A stretch of DNA of 59,344 nucleotides from Lysobacteraceae bacterium (GTDB lineage Bacteria; Pseudomonadota; Gammaproteobacteria; Xanthomonadales; Ahniellaceae). Positions 14,826 through 22,548 of this stretch are shown in pieces. The first letter of the stretch is position 1. Every line of letters begins with the position of its first letter. Made by a program: the position numbers and the translations under genes. Location of the stretch: contig JAJTHZ010000092.1 of the NCBI GenBank assembly GCA_021299185.1, positions 1-59,344 on the forward strand. The letters run 5' to 3'. The notes beneath the pieces are model-generated. The model was not told the origin of the DNA and ran no database searches. It saw nothing but the letters and a program-made list of their open reading frames with translations.

Positions 14826-15814
14826 GCGACCTGCTGATCGTGGCGGACGCCGAGTCGCGCCGGTTCGGACTGTGCGTCGCGCGCGGCCGCGCCACCGCCG
14901 CGGATGCGCCGACGCTGGTCGACGAGATGCTCGCCCTGGCGGTGGACGTCGCGATCGTGCGGGTGGATGCGACGGACGATGCGGCGGCGCAGGCTTTCGC
15001 GGCCCACGGGCTGTCGCCCCTGCACGCCGATTGCCTCGTGACCTGGGGCACGGACCTCGGTGCGGGCGCGCCGACGCTGGCGCTCGCGCCTGGCGGCGCG
15101 CTGCGCGACGCCCAGCCCGACGACGCGGCGGCGATCGAGGGCCTGGTGGCCGCGGTGTTCGGCGACTATCCGAATCACTATCGCGCGAATCCGTGGTTCG
15201 ATCCCGCCGGCGCCGCGGCCGGCTACGCCGAATGGGCGCTGGCGCACATTGGCCGTGCGGAGCGGACCTGCTGGGTGCACGAGGTCGACGGTCGCATCGT
15301 CGGCCTGGCCTGCGCCGCGCTCGACTCCGCCGGCGCGGTCGCGACCGGCAACCTGCACGGCGTCCACCCGGCGTTCGCACGACGCGGCATCTATCGCGCG
15401 ATGATCCAGGCCACGCTCGCCCACTACGCGGAGCACGGCGCGCGGTCGTTCTCGATCGCGACCCAGGCCGGCAACCTTGCGGTGCAGCGCGCCTGGGCGG
15501 GGCTCGGGCTGCTGCCTCGGCGCTGCGAGCAGACCTTCCACCTGTCGACCCTGTTCGGGCGCGCGCTCGCCGCGCCTGCGGTGGGCGTCGCGCCGGATGA
15601 CGCCGCCCGTGTCCTTCTCGAAGGCCACGCGCGGGCCTGCGGCGGCGCGGCGCTGGCCAACGCCCGCATCCACCTGCGCGCCGACGCCGGGCGAGCGACG
15701 ACCCTGCGCAGCGCGCGCGTCGCGCGCCGCGACGGGCGATCCGCCGCGACCACGCTGGCGCAGGATGGCGCCGGCCGCGTGATCGGCTGGATGGCCAGCG
15801 ACCCGATTCCCTGA
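14822..15814 (+). CDS. GNAT-family N-acyltransferase (WecD-like) with C-terminal extension
   Basis: A 330-residue protein. Residues 1-80 resemble the N-terminal part of WecD/RffC-type TDP-amino-sugar acetyltransferases. The central GNAT fold (about 95-245) has the acyl-CoA-binding HPAFARRGIYRAMI and the later NLAVQRAWAGLGL. About 90 residues then follow that I do not recognise. WecD proteins acetylate the 4-amino group of TDP-4-amino-4,6-dideoxygalactose, and the DegT aminotransferase two genes downstream would make that substrate, which supports the role. It starts at GTG 14822, overlapping the GT2 stop by four bases. The acyl group (acetyl or longer) is not predictable. Confidence 0.75.
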   Translation: MSDLLIVADAESRRFGLCVARGRATAADAPTLVDEMLALAVDVAIVRVDATDDAAAQAFAAHGLSPLHADCLVTWGTDLGAGAPTLALAPGGALRDAQPDDAAAIEGLVAAVFGDYPNHYRANPWFDPAGAAAGYAEWALAHIGRAERTCWVHEVDGRIVGLACAALDSAGAVATGNLHGVHPAFARRGIYRAMIQATLAHYAEHGARSFSIATQAGNLAVQRAWAGLGLLPRRCEQTFHLSTLFGRALAAPAVGVAPDDAARVLLEGHARACGGAALANARIHLRADAGRATTLRSARVARRDGRSAATTLAQDGAGRVIGWMASDPIP

Positions 15815-15827
15815 ACGGAAACCCCCC

Positions 15828-16190
15828 ATGGGCTATGTCTACGTCCTGCTGACCATCCTGCTCACGACCTACGGCCAGCTCGCGATCAAGTGGCAGGTCA
15901 CGCTTGCCGGGCCGCTGCCGGGCACGCGCGCCGCGCAGGTCGACTACTTCATCGCGCTGCTGCTCAACCCCTGGGTGGTCAGTGCGATCGCGGCGGCATT
16001 CGCCGCCATGCTGGCCTGGATGGCGGCGATGACCCGCTTCGAGCTGAGCCAGGCCTATCCCTTCATGGCCGCCAACTTCGTGCTGGTGGGGGTCGGTTCG
16101 GTGTGGCTGTTCGGCGAGCCGCTGACGATGAACAAGGTGCTTGGCGTGGCGCTGATCTGCGCCGGCCTCTTCGTGGTGGCCCGCGGATGA
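15828..16190 (+). CDS. SMR/EamA-like small membrane protein, likely lipid-linked sugar flippase subunit
   Basis: A 120-residue, four-helix membrane protein of the small-multidrug-resistance/ArnE-ArnF type. It has the LLTTYGQLAIKWQV first helix, FELSQAYPFMAANFVLVGVGSVWLFGE region and a final GVALICAGLFVVARG helix. This size and fold fit ArnE/ArnF or GtrA-like proteins that move undecaprenyl-phosphate-linked sugars across the inner membrane. Its position between the GT2/GNAT pair and the aminotransferase supports that. ACGGAA precedes ATG 15828, and its stop overlaps the next ATG (ATGA). It probably works as a dimer or with a partner encoded elsewhere. Drug efflux is less likely in this context. 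Confidence 0.75.
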   Translation: MGYVYVLLTILLTTYGQLAIKWQVTLAGPLPGTRAAQVDYFIALLLNPWVVSAIAAAFAAMLAWMAAMTRFELSQAYPFMAANFVLVGVGSVWLFGEPLTMNKVLGVALICAGLFVVARG

Positions 16191-17317
16191 GCGCGCCGAT
16201 CCCCTTCAACCGGCCCTACATGACCGGCCGCGAGCTGTGGCTGATCGCGCAGGCCCACGCGCGCGGCCACCTGTCGGGCGACGGCGAGTTCACCCGCCGC
16301 TGCCACGCGTGGCTGGAAGCGCACACCGGCTGCCGCAAGGCGCTGCTCACGCACTCGTGCACCGCCGCGCTGGAGATGTCGGCGCTGCTGCTCGACCTCG
16401 CGCCGGGCGACGAGGTCATCATGCCCTCGTACACCTTCGTGTCCACCGCCAACGCCTTCGTGCTGCGCGGCGCGGTGCCGGTGTTCGTCGACATCCGCGG
16501 CGACACCATGAACCTCGACGAACGCCTGGTCGAAGCCGCGATCACGCCGCGCACCAAGGCGATCTGCGTGGTGCACTACGCCGGCGTGGCCTGCGCGATG
16601 GACGTGATCCTGGACATCGCCGCGCGGCACGGGCTGGCGGTGGTCGAGGACGCGGCACAGGGCGTGGGCGCGACCTGGCGCGGGCGCCCGCTGGGCGGCA
16701 TCGGCACCTTCGGCGCACTGAGCTTCCACGAGACCAAGAACATCATCAGCGGCGAGGGCGGCGCCCTGCTGGTCAACGACGCGGCCCACATCGAGCGCGC
16801 CGAGGTGATCCGCGAGAAGGGCACCAACCGCAGCCGGTTCTTCCGCGGCGAGGTCGACAAGTACACCTGGGTGGACGTCGGCTCCTCGTTCCTGCCGGGC
16901 GAGATCGTCGCCGCCTTCCTGTGCGCGCAGATGGAGGAGGTGCAGGCCATCACCGAGCGCCGCCTCGCGCTGTGGAACCGCTACCACGAGGCCCTGGCCG
17001 ACGCCGAGGCGCGCGGCCGCGTGCGCCGCCCGGTGATCTCGGTCGACTGCACGCACAACGCGCACATGTACTACGTCCTGTTCCGCACGCTGGCCGAGCG
17101 CACGGCGGCGATCGCCGCGCTGCAGGCGCAGGGCATCCGCCCGGTGTTCCACTACGTGCCGCTGCATTCCTCGCCCGCCGGCCGGCGCTTCGGCCGCGTG
17201 CACGGCGCGATGGACCACACCGATCGCGCGGGCGATACCCTCCTGCGCCTGCCGCTGTGGTTGCCGGACCTCGACATCGAGCGCGTGGTCGAGGGACTGC
17301 TCGGGCATCTCGCATGA
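16187..17317 (+). CDS. DegT/DnrJ/EryC1 aminotransferase, TDP-4-amino-4,6-dideoxygalactose transaminase (WecE/RffA-like)
   Basis: A 376-residue PLP-dependent sugar aminotransferase. It begins IPFNRPYMTGRELW, the WecE-type start. It carries THSCTAALEMSALLLD, EDAAQGVGATWRG and the Schiff-base lysine in SFHETKNIISGEGGAL, and ends with the usual FHYVPLHSS and LRLPLW segments. WecE converts TDP-4-keto-6-deoxy-D-glucose plus glutamate to TDP-4-amino-4,6-dideoxy-D-galactose. No rmlA or rmlB is in the window, so the keto-sugar must come from elsewhere in the genome. Start and stop both overlap the neighbours by ATGA, giving tight translational coupling. Confidence 0.9.
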   Translation: MSAPIPFNRPYMTGRELWLIAQAHARGHLSGDGEFTRRCHAWLEAHTGCRKALLTHSCTAALEMSALLLDLAPGDEVIMPSYTFVSTANAFVLRGAVPVFVDIRGDTMNLDERLVEAAITPRTKAICVVHYAGVACAMDVILDIAARHGLAVVEDAAQGVGATWRGRPLGGIGTFGALSFHETKNIISGEGGALLVNDAAHIERAEVIREKGTNRSRFFRGEVDKYTWVDVGSSFLPGEIVAAFLCAQMEEVQAITERRLALWNRYHEALADAEARGRVRRPVISVDCTHNAHMYYVLFRTLAERTAAIAALQAQGIRPVFHYVPLHSSPAGRRFGRVHGAMDHTDRAGDTLLRLPLWLPDLDIERVVEGLLGHLA

Positions 17318-18849
17318 CGCAGTCCGCCGCCCCTCCGGCGGCGCGGCGCGCGCGCTGGCCACTGCCGGTGGTCGGCCTGCTGCTCGCGATCCTCGGCTTC
17401 GCCGCCATGCTGGACGCGTGGCGGCTCACCGCGCGGACCGCCAATCCGGTCATCATGGCGGACGCGTGGTACTTCATCGACGTGTTCGTCGAACCGCAGG
17501 TTGAGGGGCACCTCGCCTGGCGCGACTTCTTCGCCAAGCGCGAGGCGACCGACCATTCGCAGCCGCTGCACAAGGCGTGGCTGGCGGCCAACGTGCGCTG
17601 GTTCGGGCTCGATTTCCGCCTCGATGCCCTGGTCGCCTTCGGCGGCCTCGTGCTGTGCACGCTGGGCCTGCTCGCGGTGGGTCTCGCCGCGCGGCGCGGC
17701 CGGCCGGGCATCGGTGATGTCGTCGTGCTGGCCGCCATCCCGCTGCTGATGTTCTCGCTCAACTCGCACGAGATCTACGACTGGCCGCTGGTGACGCAGT
17801 ACTACCTCGGGCTGCCCTTCGTGCTGTTGCTGTTCGCCGCCTGCGCCCGCGACGCACCGGGCGGCGCGACGAGCGTGTTCGCCGCCGCGCTGGCCGCGCT
17901 GGTGGTGCTCGACGGCGGCGGCGTGCTGGCCGCGATCGCCGCCTGCGCGGGGCTCCTGCTGCGCAGCGCGGCGCGCCGGCAGTGGCGGGTCGGCGGGGTG
18001 CGGGTCGGCGCGATCGTCGCCGCGTTCGCCGCCTACAAGCTGGCGTGGGCGCTGCTGATGCCACCGCTGCCGCCGTCGGCGGCGGGCGGCCTTTTCGAGG
18101 CACTGCGCGGCTTGCCATCCGACTTCGCCTCGTGGTGGTCGATGGTCGCGATCGCCGCCACGTCCTCGCTGGTGCACATCGACCATCTGCGCGACTGGGC
18201 GCACGCGCCGGAAGCCGCGCTGCGCTGGGTGTCCGTCATCGGCGCGGCGATGCTGGTGCTGCACGCCGCGTTCTGGGTCGCGGCGCGACGCACGCTGCGC
18301 GAGGGCGTGGCGGGGGCTTTCGCCTGCATGCTGATGCTGTACGTCTATGGCATGTGGGCCGGCATCGTGCTCGGTCGGGTGCCGGTGTTCGGGGTCGATT
18401 ACCTTTGGCAGGCGCGCTACGTCGCGTTCTTCCAACTGGCCATCGTCGCGCTGGCCTTGCAGTGGCTGGCCTCGGCGCCGCCGGCGGGTGGCGACGGTGC
18501 GCCGCGCCGCGGTCGGCTGGCGCTGGCGTCCGGCGTCGTGCTCACGCTGCTGCTCGGCGCGCTGCAGGTGCCGATCGCGGCGCGCACCTGGGCGCGCCCG
18601 CAGTACCTGCCGGACCACTACGCGCGCAGCGCGAGCGCGTTGTACTGCATCGCCGCCCATCCCGGACGCGCCGACCTCGTCTGCCCGCCCGAGCATGCGG
18701 TGTGCGGATGGTCGCCGGAGGTGCGCGACCGCCTCGTCGCGGTGCTGGTCCGGCACCAGTTGAACGCGTTTTCCCCGGCGTTCCAGTCGCGGCATGGGCT
18801 GCATCCGGACCCGGTCGTCGATCGCGGCTGCGTCCCGTCGGACGGTTGA
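17314..18849 (+). CDS. Multi-spanning membrane protein, putative GT-C transferase of the amino-sugar operon
   Basis: A 511-residue inner-membrane protein with about eleven or twelve hydrophobic helices and a short extracytoplasmic C-terminus containing three cysteines (YCIAAHPG, DLVCPPEHAVCGW). The first long loop has VIMADAWYFIDVFVEP and KREATDHSQPLHK, acidic positions of the kind used by GT-C enzymes. I do not recognise a named family. As the last gene of the operon, after the aminotransferase (ATGA overlap), GT2, acyltransferase and flippase, the natural role is transfer of the lipid-linked amino-sugar to a periplasmic acceptor, comparable to ArnT or the serotype-specific Gtr. This role is inferred from context. 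Confidence 0.65.
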   Translation: MTQSAAPPAARRARWPLPVVGLLLAILGFAAMLDAWRLTARTANPVIMADAWYFIDVFVEPQVEGHLAWRDFFAKREATDHSQPLHKAWLAANVRWFGLDFRLDALVAFGGLVLCTLGLLAVGLAARRGRPGIGDVVVLAAIPLLMFSLNSHEIYDWPLVTQYYLGLPFVLLLFAACARDAPGGATSVFAAALAALVVLDGGGVLAAIAACAGLLLRSAARRQWRVGGVRVGAIVAAFAAYKLAWALLMPPLPPSAAGGLFEALRGLPSDFASWWSMVAIAATSSLVHIDHLRDWAHAPEAALRWVSVIGAAMLVLHAAFWVAARRTLREGVAGAFACMLMLYVYGMWAGIVLGRVPVFGVDYLWQARYVAFFQLAIVALALQWLASAPPAGGDGAPRRGRLALASGVVLTLLLGALQVPIAARTWARPQYLPDHYARSASALYCIAAHPGRADLVCPPEHAVCGWSPEVRDRLVAVLVRHQLNAFSPAFQSRHGLHPDPVVDRGCVPSDG

Positions 18850-18874
18850 GCGGCCGGGCGTCGCGCGGCACGCT

Positions 18875-20392
18875 TCAGCGCCGCGCGAGTTCGCACAGCC
18901 ACAGCGGCGGTTCACCTGCGGGCAGCATTGGCGTCGCCACCTGGGTGCAGCGATCCGGCACCCGGGCCAGCCGGTACGCGGCGAGCGCCGGATCGGTCTG
19001 CGCCGGGTCATCGGCCTGCAGCAGAACGACCATCGGGCCATCGTGCGCCGCAAGCCGTGCCGCCGCCCGCCGTTGCAGTCCGGGCGCCGGACGCGATGCG
19101 TCCCACAGGTTCGATTCGATGCGCACCGCGGATGCCAGTCCCTGCGCGAACGGCAGCACGAAGGACGTCGGACGGTCCCCGGTCATCACCACCAGGCTGC
19201 CCGGCGTCAGCGCCACCTGCACCGGGGCGCCGGCGGGCCAGTCGCGGGTTGCGCGTTCGTGGTTCGGCGGGTTGGTCGACAGCACGCAAAGCACGATCGC
19301 GGCGAGCGCCAGCCGATGGCCCCCGCTGGCCGCCAGCAGCATCAGCGGCGCGGCGAGTTCCAGCGCGACGAGGTAGCGGTGGTAGCCGAACAGCGGCAGC
19401 CACAGCAGGTAGGCGACCGCGAACCCGGTGGAAAGCGCGGCCAGCAGGCGCCGCGGGCCCGGCGCGATGGCGCGCCAGCGCCAGGCGAGCACGCCGATCG
19501 CGACCGCCAGCAGCAGCAGGCGCGCGTCGCGGATCCGGTAGTCCGAGGTCGCGCGCCAGTCGAGGAGCGGTGCCAGCGGGCGTGACAGCGCCTCCGTGGC
19601 CGAGCCGGGCACGAAGCGCAGGTCGCGTGCGGCGCCTTGCGTGATCCAGTCGCCGCCGAACAGCGCGTCGAACTGCGGAAATACCGGGTTGCCCCAGTCG
19701 CGCCACAGTGTCAACGCCCAGGGGCCGGCGAGCAGCACGAAGGCGGCCAGCGCACCGGCGCCGCACCAGGCGGTGAGCTGCCATGCCGCGCGTCGATCGG
19801 CCGCGAGCAGCGGCAGGCCGAAGCACAGCCCGAGCGCCACCGGCGCATGCGAGAGCTTGAGCGCCGCCACCGCGCCGAGCAGCGCCCCTGCGGCCAGCGC
19901 GCGGCGCGGATCGACACGCTCGCGCGCCGCCGCATCGTGCGCGAGCAGCACGCCGCCGAGCGCGATGCCGGCCAGCAGGGCATCGCCGTAGCTCGCACCG
20001 AGCTGGCCGAGGAAGGTGGCGGCCGTGAGGCCACCCGCGACCGCGAGCATCCTCGCCGCGAGCGCGCAATCCGGCGCGAGGCGGGCGGCGAGGGCGAGCA
20101 ATGGCGCTGCGCACAGACCCTGCAAGGCCCCGATGCAGGCCGCCAGCGCCGCACCACCGAGGTGCTGGAAGGCGACGAAGTGGGGAATCCAGGGCAGTGG
20201 ATTGAACCAGCTTTGCGCCTGCGCCGCGGCGAGGTCCGTTGTCGCGCGGTCCTCCAGCCAAGCCCAGGCGACATAGAGGTGGTAGTTGCGCAGGTCCCAG
20301 TTGGCGTCGGGCCCGAACGCCAGCGCGGCGAGGCCGCACCCCGCGCAAGCCAGCGACACACCGATCCAGTTGACGCCTGCTTCGGATCGCAT
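18875..20392 (-). CDS. Multi-spanning membrane protein, GT-C-like (intact paralogue of the 11.9-kb remnant)
   Basis: A 505-residue inner-membrane protein with about eleven helices. The first periplasmic loop reads GPDANWDLRNYHLYVAWAWL and continues DLAAAQAQSWFNPLPWIPH, a pattern seen in many uncharacterised GT-C-like proteins of polysaccharide loci. The C-terminal hundred residues are soluble and contain RCTQVATPML and WLCELARR. The frame allows a TTG at 20401; I prefer ATG 20392 (MRSEAGVNWIG). It converges with the five-gene operon, 25 bases away. A frameshifted fragment of a close relative lies at 11.9-12.1 kb. The 216 bases upstream of it, up to the methyltransferase stop, show no gene. 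Substrate unknown. Confidence 0.65.
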   Translation of the reverse strand: MRSEAGVNWIGVSLACAGCGLAALAFGPDANWDLRNYHLYVAWAWLEDRATTDLAAAQAQSWFNPLPWIPHFVAFQHLGGAALAACIGALQGLCAAPLLALAARLAPDCALAARMLAVAGGLTAATFLGQLGASYGDALLAGIALGGVLLAHDAAARERVDPRRALAAGALLGAVAALKLSHAPVALGLCFGLPLLAADRRAAWQLTAWCGAGALAAFVLLAGPWALTLWRDWGNPVFPQFDALFGGDWITQGAARDLRFVPGSATEALSRPLAPLLDWRATSDYRIRDARLLLLAVAIGVLAWRWRAIAPGPRRLLAALSTGFAVAYLLWLPLFGYHRYLVALELAAPLMLLAASGGHRLALAAIVLCVLSTNPPNHERATRDWPAGAPVQVALTPGSLVVMTGDRPTSFVLPFAQGLASAVRIESNLWDASRPAPGLQRRAAARLAAHDGPMVVLLQADDPAQTDPALAAYRLARVPDRCTQVATPMLPAGEPPLWLCELARR

Positions 20393-20608
20393 CACGCGCA
20401 ACCGCCGGCGTCGTCCGAACCGATCAAGCGCGGGCCGCGAGGCGAAAGCGCTCGCGCCCGCGATGGATCACGCTGGATCGAAGCCTGCACGCCGCCGTGC
20501 TTCGCCGGGATCGACGACGGGCTTGCCGTGTCCGGGAGGTCTCGCGTGGCGCGGTGCCTCGACTGGGGCTTGCCCGCGGGCAGGGCGGCTCCGCGGCGCA
20601 GCTTGCGG

Positions 20609-21460
20609 TCAGCGCCTGACGATCCAGAAGCTGCCGCCCGCGAAGGCGTGGCCGGACGGGTGGGCGAGCGCGGCAGCGACGAGTTCCGGGAAGCGGAAGA
20701 ATGCATAGCTGCAGCCGAAGGTGACCTCGAAGGCGTTGGAGTACATGAGCAGGGCCCGGAGCACGTACTGCTCGTTCCAGCTCCGGTTTTCCGCGATGAC
20801 CCAATCACGCAGGTAGTCGTGCGGCAGGAAGATGTCGTGGATGTGGATGTGCACGCCGGGCGCCAGGCGTGGCAGCACCTCGAAGTACAGGTAGTTGACG
20901 TCGCTGCCGGTCTTGGCCACGTGGGATGAGTCGATGAACAGGATGTCGCCCGCCTCCAGCTGCGCGAACGTGTCCAGCGGGACGTCCTGCACCTTGTGCT
21001 GGAGCAGTTGCGTGATGCCGTCGACGCCCCGGCGCAGGAACGGGCGTGGGTACGGTTCGATGCACGTGAACGCCATGCTGCCGTCGAGGAAGCGTCGATT
21101 CACGTCCGCGGCGAGCAGGCTCGAAAAGCCGGACCCCACTTCGATCATCCTGCGTGGCCGCAGCTTGCGCAGGAAGACGAAGAATGCGCGGCAGTCCAGC
21201 CAACTGAACTGCGAGTTGCGGACGAAGAAACGATCGAGGTCGGCCGTCTCCTGGAGTACCTCGGGATAGTCCCATTCGGGCATGAACGCAGGGAACCAAT
21301 CGCCGAGGACTTCCTGGTGCGAGGCGTCGTTGAAGTCGATGCCCAGGACCTGGGGGGCGGGCGGCCAGATCGAATCGGCCCGTGCCGCGATCTCCGCGGG
21401 ATCGACGATCGGCGAGTAGAAGTGTCCGTTCGGATGCGCTGGTTTCGTTGCAATCGCCAT
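20609..21460 (-). CDS. Class I SAM-dependent methyltransferase (Methyltransf_24-like)
   Basis: A 283-residue soluble protein. SAM-binding motif I is MIEVGSGFSSLLAADVNRR around residue 106. It is followed by CIEPYPRPFLRR and DILFIDSSHVAKTGSDVNY, which is the DSSH metal-binding pattern of this group, then HIHDIFLPHDY. Homologues sit in glycan loci and are thought to methylate sugars or related small molecules. It starts 13 bases after the oxygenase gene on the same strand, and both sit upstream of the GT-C-like protein. The decayed copy of this neighbourhood at 12-13.7 kb carries an unrelated methyltransferase at the same place. Target unknown. Confidence 0.8.
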   Translation of the reverse strand: MAIATKPAHPNGHFYSPIVDPAEIAARADSIWPPAPQVLGIDFNDASHQEVLGDWFPAFMPEWDYPEVLQETADLDRFFVRNSQFSWLDCRAFFVFLRKLRPRRMIEVGSGFSSLLAADVNRRFLDGSMAFTCIEPYPRPFLRRGVDGITQLLQHKVQDVPLDTFAQLEAGDILFIDSSHVAKTGSDVNYLYFEVLPRLAPGVHIHIHDIFLPHDYLRDWVIAENRSWNEQYVLRALLMYSNAFEVTFGCSYAFFRFPELVAAALAHPSGHAFAGGSFWIVRR

Positions 21461-21473
21461 GCTCTGGGTTCCT

Positions 21474-22415
21474 TCAGGTCGGTCGCCGGCGCGCCAGCGC
21501 GAGCAGTCGGATTGCGCCGTGCCGGACTCGTCCCAGCCAGCCGGCGTACAAGGCTTCGTTGGCCCGGTCCAGCAGGGACGTCAGTCGTTCGACATCGCGG
21601 TACAGCCGCTGGTTGTGTTGATCGCGTCGCGCCAGCAGTCCACGCAGGGTCTCCACGTCTTCGTCGGTCAGCACGTGCCCCGCCGTGATCTGCGGCGGCA
21701 GCGGGCGATCGACGTAGATCGTCGAATGGGTTTCGGCGAGCTCGTCCGCCGGGCGCTCGCGCGTATAGAAGTACAGCGCGATCGAGCGCCGGCTGAGGTG
21801 GCGCTTGTCCGGCGGCAGGTTGATGCGCGAGAAGCCATGCCAGGAGATCTCGTTGGTCTCGAAGATCACGCAGCGGTTGAACAACGGGGTCACCAGCCTG
21901 ACGTCGTTGTCCGGCGCGCGCGGGTCGCGGTGGAGTTCCAGCGAGCCGCCCCAGGCGTCGTCCCACTCGGGGTTGAGGTAGATGATCAGGTTCAGGCGCC
22001 GGTGGCTGCGATCATGCGGGTGGCGGTTGAAGTCGATGTGCGGGTCGAGGTCCTGGCCGTCGCGGTTCTCGTGCGTGCCGCCGCCGAAATACCACGGGTC
22101 GTACTGCAGGTCCTCGATGCCGGTGATGCGACCGACGAGATCGAGGAATTCGCGCGATTTCACCAGGTCGTCGAGCGCGGCATAGGCCGGCCCCAGTCCG
22201 CGGATGCGTTCCACCACCGCCTTGTTGCCGATCTCGCCAGCCTCGTTGCGCGCGTACTTCGGGTCGAAGGGCGGAAACCCGCTCAGCAGCGCTTCGGCGA
22301 ACCGGTGTTCGAGGAATCCGTCGATGATCACGTGCCGGAACGGTTTGCCGGCCGCGAAGCGGCCGGCGAGTTCGTCGACATCGCGACGGACGATGGAAGC
22401 GATCGGGTCGGACAT
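21474..22415 (-). CDS. 2OG-Fe(II) oxygenase (prolyl-4-hydroxylase-like)
   Basis: A 313-residue non-haem iron dioxygenase of the 2OG-FeII_Oxy/P4Hc fold. The iron ligands are visible in DPHIDFNRHP (HxD, about residue 125) and in ISWHGFSRI (distal His, about 190), with a following Arg (RRSIALYFYTRE) that would bind 2-oxoglutarate. The last 50 residues form a helical tail with a heptad-like pattern. The start MSDPIASIVRRD was chosen over in-frame codons upstream because those lack a ribosome-binding site and add low-complexity residues. It lies 13 bases from the following methyltransferase. In glycan clusters such enzymes hydroxylate sugars, lipids or modified residues. A deleted copy exists at 13.0-13.4 kb. 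Confidence 0.82.
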   Translation of the reverse strand: MSDPIASIVRRDVDELAGRFAAGKPFRHVIIDGFLEHRFAEALLSGFPPFDPKYARNEAGEIGNKAVVERIRGLGPAYAALDDLVKSREFLDLVGRITGIEDLQYDPWYFGGGTHENRDGQDLDPHIDFNRHPHDRSHRRLNLIIYLNPEWDDAWGGSLELHRDPRAPDNDVRLVTPLFNRCVIFETNEISWHGFSRINLPPDKRHLSRRSIALYFYTRERPADELAETHSTIYVDRPLPPQITAGHVLTDEDVETLRGLLARRDQHNQRLYRDVERLTSLLDRANEALYAGWLGRVRHGAIRLLALARRRPT

Positions 22416-22548
22416 GGCGGGCTCGGCACGCTGCGGCGACATGATGCCACGTCGCGATGCCGCCGAGGCCATGCGGGACGCCCGCGGCATGGCGAGCCCG
22501 CGACCGCCGGGCGAAGTCCGTCCGCCGCGCGTTGCGGCCCCGCCGGAC

